IMG/VR virus record: IMGVR_UViG_3300031999_006178
Location: 1-42,758 of that record
Origin: a virus
Reading direction: 5' to 3' (one strand)
DNA: 42,758 bases
Shown: in pieces, positions 13,957-20,197 of the stretch
Numbering within the stretch: the stretch's first letter is position 1
Layout of the letters: every line of letters begins with the position of its first letter
Program-made: the position numbers and the translations under genes
The notes under the pieces: model-generated
Seen by the model: the letters and a program-made list of their open reading frames with translations, nothing else
What the model was told of the DNA's origin: nothing
Database searches by the model: none

Positions 13957-13981
13957 GGGGCCGGGGGCCGAGAATGCGGGG

Positions 13982-14350
13982 ATGAACATCTTCTGTCCCA
14001 ACTGCGAGAACGAATGCTCCGAGGCGGCGGCGACGTGCCCGAAGTGCGGGCATCCGTTGCGGTTTACACTCCCGCCGGGGTTGAAACCGGCCCTGGCGGG
14101 GAAGGATCGCCGAGAGGGATGGACCGAAGTTGCCGTGATTTGCGGCGCTCTCCGGGTGATCGGCGCCTTCGTGATCCTTGGCGGGCTCGCGGTGTGGTCG
14201 GACGGGTGTGAAAGCAAACGGGTGACGGCTTCGGGGGTGCATTTTGATTGGGCGACGATCGGGGTTGGTGTGGGGATCATCTGGACCGGGTGCGTGGGCT
14301 TCGCAATCGCCGGAATCTGGCAAGCGATCGAACGGGCGGCGAGGAGGTGA
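13982..14350 (+). CDS. zinc-ribbon membrane protein
   Basis: 122 aa. The N-terminal CPNCENECSEAAATCPKCGH is a classic zinc ribbon (two CxxC pairs 13 residues apart), followed by a linker and two transmembrane helices (VAVICGALRVIGAFVILGGL and WATIGVGVGIIWTGCVGFAI). The start codon chosen puts the ribbon at the N-terminus; the longer frame begins in repeats. Function unknown; such ribbon-plus-membrane proteins are common in host genomes too. Confidence 0.75.
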   Translation: MNIFCPNCENECSEAAATCPKCGHPLRFTLPPGLKPALAGKDRREGWTEVAVICGALRVIGAFVILGGLAVWSDGCESKRVTASGVHFDWATIGVGVGIIWTGCVGFAIAGIWQAIERAARR

Positions 14351-14360
14351 GGGATGGGGG

Positions 14361-14390
14361 CGAGTTACAAGTTACGAGTTACAAGTTGCC
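14361..14390 (+). repeat. family D heptamers
   Basis: GAGTTAC, AAGTTAC, GAGTTAC, AAGTTGC in tandem right after the zinc-ribbon membrane gene. Confidence 0.9.
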
Positions 14391-14434
14391 GAGATTGCCC
14401 AGATTGACATTCCAAAAAAAATCCAAATGGGGGG

Positions 14435-14462
14435 TTGACAGTCTCGCCGGGCGGGGCAGAAT
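14435..14462 (+). promoter_or_regulatory. candidate promoter of a small RNA
   Basis: Perfect TTGACA (14435-14440), 16-bp spacer, CAGAAT (14457-14462). An A-rich tract (CCAAAAAAAATCC) lies just upstream. No gene begins within the next 800 bp, so the product would be non-coding. Confidence 0.5.
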
Positions 14463-14468
14463 CCCACG

Positions 14469-14676
14469 CATCGGACGGCCAAAGGCCGTCGATATCTTAC
14501 GCTTTTCCGTAGAGACCTGATCCGAACAGTGCGGCTAACCCGCTGAAAAGCGGGCGCAGTTGAACTTTGCAGCCACGAAGGCACGAAGCCACGTAGCCAC
14601 GAAGGGAAACTGAAAGCCGACCACGATATGGACCGGGTTCGAGCTCAGCGTGAAGCTGAATCGGACCCGGTTTTTT
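14469..14676 (+). ncRNA. candidate non-coding RNA of about 210 nt
   Basis: The stretch starts after a TTGACA-type promoter and ends in a strong intrinsic terminator. Inside are hairpins ACGGCC-AAA-GGCCGT (about 14474-14489) and CCCGCT-GAAA-AGCGGG (about 14539-14554), the sequence TCTTACGCTTTTCCG also found at 12205-12219, and octamers of the GCCACGAAG type. No ORF with a ribosome site. The shared 15-mer could be a contact with the early control region. It may instead be the 3' part of the upstream message. Confidence 0.4.
14632..14676 (+). terminator. rho-independent terminator
   Basis: ACCGGGTTCGA (14632-14642) pairs with TCGGACCCGGT (14661-14671) with one G-U pair. An inner GCT/AGC pairing is possible, and the arm is followed by TTTTTT (14671-14676). 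Confidence 0.85.
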
Positions 14677-14689
14677 GTTGCGCCTCCGA

Positions 14690-14733
14690 GCCGGGCGGAA
14701 TTCAGCCCCCCGCATGAATGCGGGGGTTCGGGC
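14690..14733 (+). repeat. partial family A element
   Basis: GCCGGGCGGAATTCAGCCCC then CCGCATGAATGCGGGGGTTC. The first arm of hairpin one is missing. A further GCCGGGCGGAAT fragment follows at about 14737. Confidence 0.8.
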
Positions 14734-14780
14734 GACGCCGGGCGGAATGCAGGGAAGCGGGATGGCAAGGATGCCAACGA

Positions 14781-14826
14781 AGAGGGACGCAGGGACCAAG
14801 GGACTAAGGGACCCAGGGACGAAGGT
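14781..14826 (+). repeat. family B octamer tract
   Basis: GGGACGCA, GGGACCAA, GGGACTAA, GGGACCCA, GGGACGAA in tandem. Confidence 0.9.
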
Positions 14827-14851
14827 TCCGGGGTTGCAGGGTTTAAGATAC

Positions 14852-14876
14852 CCACTGCTAAAGAACAGTGGTGCAC
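14852..14876. repeat. family H hairpin
   Basis: CCACTGCTAAAGAACAGTGG then TGCAC: stem CCACTG/CAGTGG. Confidence 0.8.
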
Positions 14877-14894
14877 GAATTCTCTCCCCACCCA

Positions 14895-14930
14895 GAGACG
14901 CCGACTCGGTCCCTCCCCGAGCGGCGTCTC
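14895..14930. repeat. long 14-bp hairpin
   Basis: GAGACGCCG pairs with CGGCGTCTC and CTCGG with CCGAG, with one bulged A and a 7-nt loop TCCCTCC, followed by GTTT. It could be a weak intrinsic terminator or a structured RNA; no other copy seen. Confidence 0.6.
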
Positions 14931-14946
14931 GTTTGCGCGGGGGGAA

Positions 14947-14971
14947 CCGCTCCCTCACGGTCGCGGCTCGG
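14947..14971 (+). repeat. family G repeat
   Basis: CCGCTCCCTCACGGTCGCGG then CTCGG, followed by two partial GCGCGGTTCGG-like copies. Confidence 0.8.
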
Positions 14972-15038
14972 AGCAAGGCGCGGCTCGGAACGGGCGCGGT
15001 TCGGATCGCAGATGGGGGAACGAATCTCCTCCTCCAGA

Positions 15039-15074
15039 GCGGACGGGGCGAGCGCCAACAATCGCCCCGTCCGC
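15039..15074. repeat. 13-bp perfect hairpin
   Basis: GCGGACGGGGCGA (15039-15051) pairs exactly with TCGCCCCGTCCGC (15062-15074) across a 10-nt loop. No T-tract follows on either strand. Confidence 0.7.
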
Positions 15075-15211
15075 GCCCCAAAACAAAAACGCCAGGGACC
15101 CCAACATCCGAGGGGGCGCGCGGGGGATGGATCCCAGCAGGGATGCGACCGCGCGCTTTGGAAACAACCTTCGAGCCGCGAAGGCGCGAAGCCGCGGAGC
15201 CACGGAAGAAG

Positions 15212-15234
15212 ACACTGCTGACACGGCAGTGGCA
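15212..15234. repeat. family H hairpin
   Basis: CACTGCTGACACGGCAGTGG then CAC, about 50 bases before the first late gene. Confidence 0.75.
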
Positions 15235-15284
15235 CATGGACGGATTTGAGATTTGAGGTTGCAGAACGAAAGGAGTGACAGAGG

Positions 15285-15920
15285 ATGACACAGGCAATGG
15301 ACAGGGACGAAGGGACGAAGGGACGAAGGGACCGGGGGAGTGAGTGCCGAGGCGTGGCACCGAGGAAAAGGCTTTGTTTTTCGGTCTTTCTTGCGTGTGT
15401 CATGCTGTGGCACTGCGGCGGGTGCCTGAACCTCGCCAGCGCCCGTCACCTCGCCGGATTCACCGAACCGAAGTTGGTGGTGAAGAAGACGTGGAACGGG
15501 TTCTACGCCGAGGCGGGGACGGACTTCAACGGCACGATCGATGCGACCTACGACCCGGCCACCAATGCCTTCACCCTCAAGGGACAGGTGAACAGCAACG
15601 CCTCGGGAGTCATCACCGCGGAGGGCGAACGGGCCGACCATATCCTCGAACTGCGCAAGGCGGAGATCGCGGGAACCGTGGAGGTGCAGCGCCTGGTGGG
15701 CGAGAACTTCAAGGCCTTCGGGACCATGCTGGCGCTCGCGGCGGCGGGCGGGGGCGACGCGGTGGCCAAAGTGGTGGACGCGGCGGCGCCGATCCTCAAG
15801 GGGAGCGCGGCGAACTTGTCGTTGGTGGGTCTGGGAGCGGCGGGAATCAACCTCGGTGCGCCGACGTCGGGAGTGCCGCCGGCGAAGAGCGAAGAGGCCG
15901 ACAAATCGCCGGGATCGTAG
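15285..15920 (+). CDS. lipoprotein-like secreted protein, first late gene
   Basis: 211 aa behind a strong AAAGGAG ribosome site. Residues 6-20 are encoded by family-B octamers (RDEGTKGRRDRGSE). A hydrophobic signal (KRLCFSVFLACVMLWHCGGC) ends in Cys, giving a possible lipidation site with an atypical lipobox. The mature part is strand-rich then Ala/Gly-rich (KAFGTMLALAAAGGGDAVAK), ending in an acidic tail. Close to lysis-type genes, so an envelope or spanin-like job is possible; no family recognised. Confidence 0.65.
   Translation: MTQAMDRDEGTKGRRDRGSECRGVAPRKRLCFSVFLACVMLWHCGGCLNLASARHLAGFTEPKLVVKKTWNGFYAEAGTDFNGTIDATYDPATNAFTLKGQVNSNASGVITAEGERADHILELRKAEIAGTVEVQRLVGENFKAFGTMLALAAAGGGDAVAKVVDAAAPILKGSAANLSLVGLGAAGINLGAPTSGVPPAKSEEADKSPGS
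15301..15333 (+). repeat. family B tract in a lipoprotein N-terminus
   Basis: AGGGACGAAGGGACGAAGGG plus one more unit, translated in frame ahead of the signal peptide. Confidence 0.9.
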
Positions 15921-15929
15921 GGCGAGGGG

Positions 15930-15960
15930 AATTACGAGTTACGAATTACGAGTTACGAAA
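15930..15960 (+). repeat. family D heptamers
   Basis: GAATTAC, GAGTTAC, GAATTAC, GAGTTAC, GAAAT in perfect seven-base register. Confidence 0.9.
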
Positions 15961-15987
15961 TGGGGAAACCGGAAGGAGAATTGCGGA

Positions 15988-16215
15988 ATGCGACTGATTT
16001 ACTGCACCAAGTGCCGGTTAGTGGGCAACATCGAGATCGAATCGCGCATGTCATTGTCGCTCGTCTGCAACTGTCATTCAGACTTGCAGAGGCTCGCGGT
16101 GCGGGCCAAGGACGGATCGTGGAAGCTCTCTGACCGGGCGAAATTGGTGACGGTGGACGACGCGGTTTTCGAGCAGACGAGGGGCCCGACCGTGGAACGA
16201 TCACATTGCGGGTGA
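15988..16215 (+). CDS. small zinc-ribbon-like protein
   Basis: 75 aa after GGAAGGAG. IYCTKCRLVGNIEIESRMSL followed by VCNCHSD gives CxxC and CxC pairs that could hold zinc. Strand-rich. Its stop overlaps a GTG in the next frame, so it is coupled to the following gene. Function unknown. Confidence 0.6.
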   Translation: MRLIYCTKCRLVGNIEIESRMSLSLVCNCHSDLQRLAVRAKDGSWKLSDRAKLVTVDDAVFEQTRGPTVERSHCG

Positions 16216-16220
16216 ATCAA

Positions 16221-16505
16221 ATGCGGCGGATTCGCTGGGAAAAGGGTTACGAGGGGTTCGCATGGGGGTGCCTGATCGCGGCGGCGGCGCTGATCGCCGG
16301 GGCCGCGATTGCGGGTTGCCACCTCCATTTCCATGCCTTCGAGAAGCACTACCACGAACAGGGGACGAAGGGACTAAGGGACGAAGGGACTGAGGGAACG
16401 GACCCGTGGATCGAGGCGAACCCGAGGGGCGAACCGGGGATCGAAATCGTGATCCCGGAGCCCCGAACCCCGGCGTTTACGCTGGGCGGAGTTCCCCCCG
16501 CATGA
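16221..16505 (+). CDS. small lipoprotein with repeat-encoded tail
   Basis: 94 aa. A single hydrophobic segment (AWGCLIAAAALIAGAAIAGC) ends in a good lipobox (IAGC). After HLHFHAFEKHYHE, family-B octamers encode GTKGLRDEGTEGT, and a family-A element encodes the last 15 residues and the stop. A short lipoprotein next to a holin-like gene suggests an Rz1/spanin-like part, but this is inference. GTG at 16212, overlapping the upstream stop, is an alternative start. Confidence 0.6.
   Translation: MRRIRWEKGYEGFAWGCLIAAAALIAGAAIAGCHLHFHAFEKHYHEQGTKGLRDEGTEGTDPWIEANPRGEPGIEIVIPEPRTPAFTLGGVPPA
16361..16398 (+). repeat. family B tract inside a lipoprotein gene
   Basis: GGGACGAA, GGGACTAA, GGGACGAA, GGGACTGA in tandem, read as Gly/Thr/Asp/Glu-rich sequence in frame. 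Confidence 0.9.
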
Positions 16506-16519
16506 ATGCGGGGGCTCTG
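16457..16519 (+). repeat. family A element at a gene 3' end
   Basis: GGAGCCCCGAACCCCGGCGT through CCCCGCATGAATGCGGGGGC. It supplies the C-terminal codons and stop of the lipoprotein gene. Confidence 0.9.
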
Positions 16520-16535
16520 ACAAGGGAATGACGCG

Positions 16536-16733
16536 ATGTTGAGTTGGCTGAACGGGAAAAAGACCTACATCGGGATGATCGCGGGGGGAATGCTGGGGAT
16601 CGCCGTGTCCGCGGGGTGGGTGGAGTGGGAAAAGGTGCAGTGGATCGCGGCGGCGATCGCGGCGTGGACCGGGGTGGCGATCACGCACAAGGCGGACAAA
16701 GCGATCGGGAAGACTGAGAAGGTTCAAAGTTGA
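16536..16733 (+). CDS. holin-like small membrane protein
   Basis: 65 aa. MLSWLNGKKTYIGMIAGGML then GIAVSAGW forms one membrane segment, and VQWIAAAIAAWTGVAITHKA the second, with a basic C-terminus (KADKAIGKTEK). The NGKKTYIG start followed by two helices is typical of small phage holins. It would set lysis timing in the inner membrane. No endolysin is recognisable nearby. Confidence 0.65.
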   Translation: MLSWLNGKKTYIGMIAGGMLGIAVSAGWVEWEKVQWIAAAIAAWTGVAITHKADKAIGKTEKVQS

Positions 16734-16806
16734 AAGTTCAAAGTTCAAAAAGGGAGGTCTTTGAATTTCGATCCCTTCGAGGCTCAGGGCGAGCTTTGAA
16801 CTTCGG
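16726..16806 (+). repeat. family E heptamers, inverted pair
   Basis: GTTCAAAGTTGAAAGTTCAA at 16724 on, then the reverse sense TTTGAATTTCG and GCTTTGAACTTCGG after a CCCTTCGAGGCTCAGGGCGA unit. The two halves could form a long stem. Confidence 0.8.
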
Positions 16807-16824
16807 TCTTCGGAGCACACTGAC

Positions 16825-17064
16825 GTGAGGGATGATGCCCCGCCGAAATGCCCGCGATGCGAGAGGCCGCTGCGGCGCATGGGAGAACGGCTGAGGCCGG
16901 GAAGCGACCCGGACGACGCGGACTACGTCGAGGCGGTGATCTACCGGTGTGATGACTGCCGGTTGCGGTGGATGGACGCGATGGACGGAACGGCCCTGCA
17001 ACTCATGGGGGCGGCGAAGAAACGGGAGGGGCGAAGCCCGAAGATCGAAGGGAACGACGCTTGA
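16825..17064 (+). CDS. small zinc-ribbon protein
   Basis: 79 aa from a GTG. KCPRCERPLRRMG and IYRCDDCRLRWMDAMDG give two CxxC pairs about 35 residues apart, a typical two-knuckle zinc ribbon. No clear ribosome site. Function unknown. Confidence 0.6.
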   Translation: MRDDAPPKCPRCERPLRRMGERLRPGSDPDDADYVEAVIYRCDDCRLRWMDAMDGTALQLMGAAKKREGRSPKIEGNDA

Positions 17065-17113
17065 ACGGTTGCAGGGTTGCAGGGTTCAAGGGTTGAAGGG
17101 TTGAAGGGTTGAA
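17063..17113 (+). repeat. family F octamer tract
   Basis: GGGTTGCA, GGGTTCAA, GGGTTGAA repeated. The start codon of the next gene is the last TTGAAT of the tract. Confidence 0.9.
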
Positions 17114-17528
17114 TGCGGCGAGGGCGCTAGATTCCGAGCGGGTTCACGGGCTGAGGATTGCGGCCCTGATCGCGGCCCTGGAACGCAACCGGGACTTCGG
17201 CACGCCGCATCCCCTGCTGGCGGTCGATCTCGCGGCGGCGTGCGGATGGGGCGGAGGGCATGAGAACCGGCGACGGCGAGTGCGCGAAATGGTCGCCGAA
17301 CTGCATGAGCAAGGGACCCGAATCTGCGCCTCCAGCGGGCGCCCGGAAGACTGCGGCTATTGGCTGGCCCGCGACGACGCCGAATGGGCGGCGTGGCTGG
17401 GGAGCAAGCGAATGCACGCGCGGTTCGAGTTCGCCAAACTGCGGACGATGGCCACGGCGGCGGGGGAAATCGCCGTGGGGCAGGGGAAGTTGTTCGCGGT
17501 TGCGAACACGGCGTGGGCGAGAGCATAA
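17109..17528 (+). CDS. winged-helix DNA-binding protein
   Basis: 139 aa from a TTG inside the family-F tract. ALIAALERNRDFGTPHPLLA, then HENRRRRVREMVAELHEQGT and GYWLARDDAEWAAWL fit the winged-helix fold common in phage replication and regulatory proteins: recognition helix R-R-V-R-E-M-V, then a wing ending in a Gly-Tyr-Trp strand. No activator of the Mor/C family was seen in this phage, so this is one candidate for a late regulator. That role is speculative. Confidence 0.6.
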   Translation: MNAARALDSERVHGLRIAALIAALERNRDFGTPHPLLAVDLAAACGWGGGHENRRRRVREMVAELHEQGTRICASSGRPEDCGYWLARDDAEWAAWLGSKRMHARFEFAKLRTMATAAGEIAVGQGKLFAVANTAWARA

Positions 17529-17530
17529 CC

Positions 17531-17624
17531 GGAGCCCCGGCGTTTAAGCCGGGCGGGATGCCGCCCGCATGAATGCGGGGGCTCGGGCGCGGGGGCTCGG
17601 GCGCGGGGGCTCGGGCGCGGGCGT
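17531..17624 (+). repeat. family A element with tandem 3' ends
   Basis: CGGAGCCCCGGCGTTTAAGC through CCCGCATGAATGCGGGGGCT. The unit GGCTCGGGCGCGGG follows in three tandem copies up to about 17624, ending just before a GGAG leader and start codon. Confidence 0.9.
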
Positions 17625-17645
17625 TCGGACGGAGTGTAGCGAAGT

Positions 17646-17960
17646 ATGACGGCGACGGATTATCTGGCGATCGCGGGGCTGCTGGCGGGGTTCGTGGCCC
17701 TGCCCGGCGCGGTGATCGGGGTTTCGCTGAGGGGGTTGCACAAGGAACTTGCCCGCATGGATGAACGGCTATTGAACGTGGAGCAACACAAGGTCTCGCA
17801 CGCGGAGTGGGTGCGGGTGACGGTGTCGCACAACAACCGCATGGACCGGGTGAGCGAGCAACTGGCGGAACTGAGCGGGAAAATGGACGCGACCTTCGGA
17901 ATCCCCGCGGGATTGACACGGATCGCGGCGGCACTGGAGCAGCACACGGAGCCGAAATAG
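17646..17960 (+). CDS. DUF2730-like (Mu gp25-type) membrane coiled-coil protein
   Basis: 104 aa behind the leader GGAGTGTAGCGAAGT. One N-terminal transmembrane helix (YLAIAGLLAGFVALPGAVIG) and a coiled-coil C-terminal part (LHKELARMDERLLNVEQHKV, RMDRVSEQLAELSGKMDATF). In Mu-like phages a protein of this plan precedes the gp26 winged helix and the terminase genes, as here. Role unknown; its stop overlaps the next start. Confidence 0.65.
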   Translation: MTATDYLAIAGLLAGFVALPGAVIGVSLRGLHKELARMDERLLNVEQHKVSHAEWVRVTVSHNNRMDRVSEQLAELSGKMDATFGIPAGLTRIAAALEQHTEPK

Positions 17961-18268
17961 TGAGCACCTACGAAGAGGCGCGGGCCAGGATGATTAAGCA
18001 GACGCGGCGGGAAATCCTTACGGCACTCGCGGTGATGTACTCCATCGAGAGCCTGAGCTTCGATGAGATCTGCCGAGCGCTCACACACCTGGAACTGGCT
18101 GACGATCAGGTCGTTAAGAACGACCTCACCTACCTCTGCGAACGCGGATACGTGCGCTGGACCAATGAGCGGAAGATGATGCCGTGGAAGGACCGGTTCT
18201 ACAAGCTCACCGCGGAGGGCAAGGACGTGCATGACAAGATTGAGGTCGATCCAAGGCTGGAACCATAG
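17960..18268 (+). CDS. Mu gp26-like winged-helix protein
   Basis: 102 aa from a GTG overlapping the upstream TAG. RREILTALAVMYSIESLSFD, then VVKNDLTYLCERGYVRW and FYKLTAEGKDVHDK form a winged helix ending in L-T-x-x-G-x-D-V, the hallmark of the conserved gene between DUF2730 and the small terminase in transposable phages. Possibly part of the packaging machinery or a regulator. Confidence 0.7.
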   Translation: MSTYEEARARMIKQTRREILTALAVMYSIESLSFDEICRALTHLELADDQVVKNDLTYLCERGYVRWTNERKMMPWKDRFYKLTAEGKDVHDKIEVDPRLEP

Positions 18269-18269
18269 G

Positions 18270-18318
18270 GGATTTTCGATTTCAGATTTTCGATTGTCGA
18301 ATGCGGGTGAATGTTGAA
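18270..18318 (+). repeat. family C heptamers
   Basis: GATTTTC, GATTTCA, GATTTTC, GATTGTC, GAATGCG, and GAATG just before the small terminase start. Confidence 0.8.
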
Positions 18319-18869
18319 TGACGGATCAATCGACAATCGCCAGTTCGAAACCGGCGTTTCCCTTGTGGGTCACGCGGGCGGCGGAGGCCGCGGGGTTGGA
18401 ACCGGGGGTGCTGATGGGGCAGATCGACGAACTGCTCTACGACGGCTGGCAGCCGGCCAAGGTGCGGAGCAAGCTGGAGATCCCCGAACAGCAGGAACGG
18501 TCGCTGGAGGAGTACGCCAAGAAATACCGCTACCGGCGGGTGATCGCGCCCATGACGCGGATCCGCGAGGCCCTGGTGGCGGGGGCCGAACCGCTGAGCA
18601 AAGACTGCGTGAAGCTCTTCGGATTGGTCATGCAGCAGAGCCTCGCCGAGGGAACGGACGAGGGCAAACGACAGCGGGCCGCGGAGATCATGCTGGAATA
18701 CATGGACCGCGTGGAACGGATCGGACAGCGGGCGGAAATCCTGAGTGAAAAAGCGGATGCCAACGAAGCCAAACAATCGGGCGGACCGGCGGAGAGCGCT
18801 GAGGACATGTTGCGCCGCGTGCGTCGTGACGTGTATGGCATTGAATCGCCCGCCGGGGGAAACGGCTGA
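18318..18869 (+). CDS. small terminase subunit (DUF3486-like)
   Basis: 183 aa. FPLWVTRAAEAAGLEPGVLM and DGWQPAKVRSKLEIPEQQER suggest an N-terminal DNA-binding region followed by long helices (CVKLFGLVMQQSLAEGTDEG, AEIMLEYMDRVERIGQRAEI) as in Mu gp27. It would recognise the packaging start near the left end and feed the large subunit. The stop is one base before the large subunit start. Confidence 0.75.
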   Translation: MTDQSTIASSKPAFPLWVTRAAEAAGLEPGVLMGQIDELLYDGWQPAKVRSKLEIPEQQERSLEEYAKKYRYRRVIAPMTRIREALVAGAEPLSKDCVKLFGLVMQQSLAEGTDEGKRQRAAEIMLEYMDRVERIGQRAEILSEKADANEAKQSGGPAESAEDMLRRVRRDVYGIESPAGGNG

Positions 18870-18870
18870 G

Positions 18871-20166
18871 ATGCAACCGGCTTTTCCACTGCGGCCGTAT
18901 CAGCATCGCGCGGTCTACAACCCGGCGCGGTTCACCTGGAACTGCTGGTCGCGGCAAACCGGCAAGAGCACGGTCATGGCCTTGCGGCGGGTGATGCGGG
19001 GGCTGGAACGGAAACGCAATCAAATCCTGCTCTCCGCGGGAGAACGGGCGAGCCGGGAATTGATGCTGAAGGTGAAACAGCACGTTGAAGCCCTCAAGAT
19101 CGGATTCGAGTGGCGGGAACACCAGATGTTCGAGGGGACCACGTTCAAACAACTGGAGATCGCCATCCCCGAGCGGCGAATGAGGATCATCGGACTGCCC
19201 GCCAACCCGAACACGGCGCGGGGGTTCACCGGGGACCTGCTGCTCGACGAATTCTCCACGCATCGTGACAGCCGGGAGATCTGGGGGGCGGCTTACGCAA
19301 CCATCACGCACGGGAAGGGCGATTTGGACGTCTGCGGCACGCCCAAGGGCCGACAGAATATGTTCTACGCCCTGCAACAAAACGATCTTTTCAGCCACGG
19401 CACGGTGACTATCCACGACGCCATCGCGGACGGATTAGAGGCAGACGCCGAAGTCCTGCGCAAGGGCCTCATGGATGAGGAGTTGTGGCGGCAAGAATAC
19501 CTCTGCGAATTCGTGGACGAGGCCACGGCGTTTCTCACCTACGAACAGATCTGCGAGTGCGAGAAGCAGGACCTCCCGCGGGAGCTGAACCTGGATGAAC
19601 TGCGGAGCCTCAAGGGCGACGCCGTCGTGGGGATCGACATCGGCCGCAAGCACGACCTGACCGTGATCTGGGCCTTCGCGGTGCGCGAGCACGTGATGGA
19701 GAGCCTGGGGATGCTCGAACTAGCGAAGATGCCCTTTCGAGAGCAATTCGAAGCCGCTTCGAACGTCATCTGCCAGCGGTGCGTGCGGCGCTGCGCGGTG
19801 GACGCCAGCGGACTAGGAATGCAACTGGCCGAGGAGCTGGTTACGCGGTTCGGGGATCACACCGTGGAGGCGTGCACGCTCAGCGGCCCGTTCAAGGAAC
19901 AGATCGCCAGCCGGATGCGCAACCGGTTCATCGACAAGCTGATCCGCATCCCGGTCGATGAACGAATCCGCAACGACCTGCACAGCGTACGGAAGACGGT
20001 GACCAGCGCGGGGAACGTGCGCCTGGACGCCCCGCGGGAGGAGGGATCGCACGCCGACCGCTTCTGGGCGGCGGCGCTGGCGTGTCACGCGGCGGCGGAA
20101 GAGAGCGGGCCCATCGAGTGCGAATTGGGGCCGCAACTGGCGATGGCGGGAATGAGGGACTGGTAG
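18871..20166 (+). CDS. large terminase subunit (Mu gp28-like)
   Basis: 431 aa from ATG two bases past the small terminase stop; the longer frame is rejected. ATPase: Walker A-like SRQTGKST (27-34), Walker B DLLLDE (122-127), coupling motif CGTPKG (155-160). RNase-H-like nuclease: D256 and D262 in GIDIGRKHDLTVI, D in CAVDASGLG, and HADRFWAA near the end. It packages DNA by the headful mechanism expected for Mu-like phages. Confidence 0.92.
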   Translation: MQPAFPLRPYQHRAVYNPARFTWNCWSRQTGKSTVMALRRVMRGLERKRNQILLSAGERASRELMLKVKQHVEALKIGFEWREHQMFEGTTFKQLEIAIPERRMRIIGLPANPNTARGFTGDLLLDEFSTHRDSREIWGAAYATITHGKGDLDVCGTPKGRQNMFYALQQNDLFSHGTVTIHDAIADGLEADAEVLRKGLMDEELWRQEYLCEFVDEATAFLTYEQICECEKQDLPRELNLDELRSLKGDAVVGIDIGRKHDLTVIWAFAVREHVMESLGMLELAKMPFREQFEAASNVICQRCVRRCAVDASGLGMQLAEELVTRFGDHTVEACTLSGPFKEQIASRMRNRFIDKLIRIPVDERIRNDLHSVRKTVTSAGNVRLDAPREEGSHADRFWAAALACHAAAEESGPIECELGPQLAMAGMRDW

Positions 20167-20197
20167 TGAATTACGAATTACGAATTGCGAATTACCA
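20165..20197 (+). repeat. family D heptamers directly before the portal start
   Basis: GAATTAC, GAATTAC, GAATTGC, GAATTACC, then CA and ATG. The tract replaces a recognisable ribosome site. Confidence 0.9.

Larger units (their letters stand above)
13701..13981. other. intergenic stretch with H and C repeats
   Basis: About 280 bp without a convincing gene. It contains the H hairpin at 13853-13874 and family-C heptamers at 13929-13956 just before the next start. Short open frames here overlap on both strands and lack ribosome sites. Confidence 0.5.
14677..15284. other. non-coding, hairpin-rich region
   Basis: About 600 bp with open frames on several strands but no ribosome site, natural composition or family match. 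It holds A, B, G and H repeats, an octamer block of the CGAAGGCGCGAAGCCGCGG type at about 15174-15200, and two long hairpins at 14895-14930 and 15039-15074. It separates the control region from the late operon. Confidence 0.6.

Noticed and set aside
14497-15360. 287-codon minus-strand open frame
   Set aside because: It is built from A, B, G and other repeats and hairpins, with Pro/Ser/Arg-rich translation and no ribosome site.
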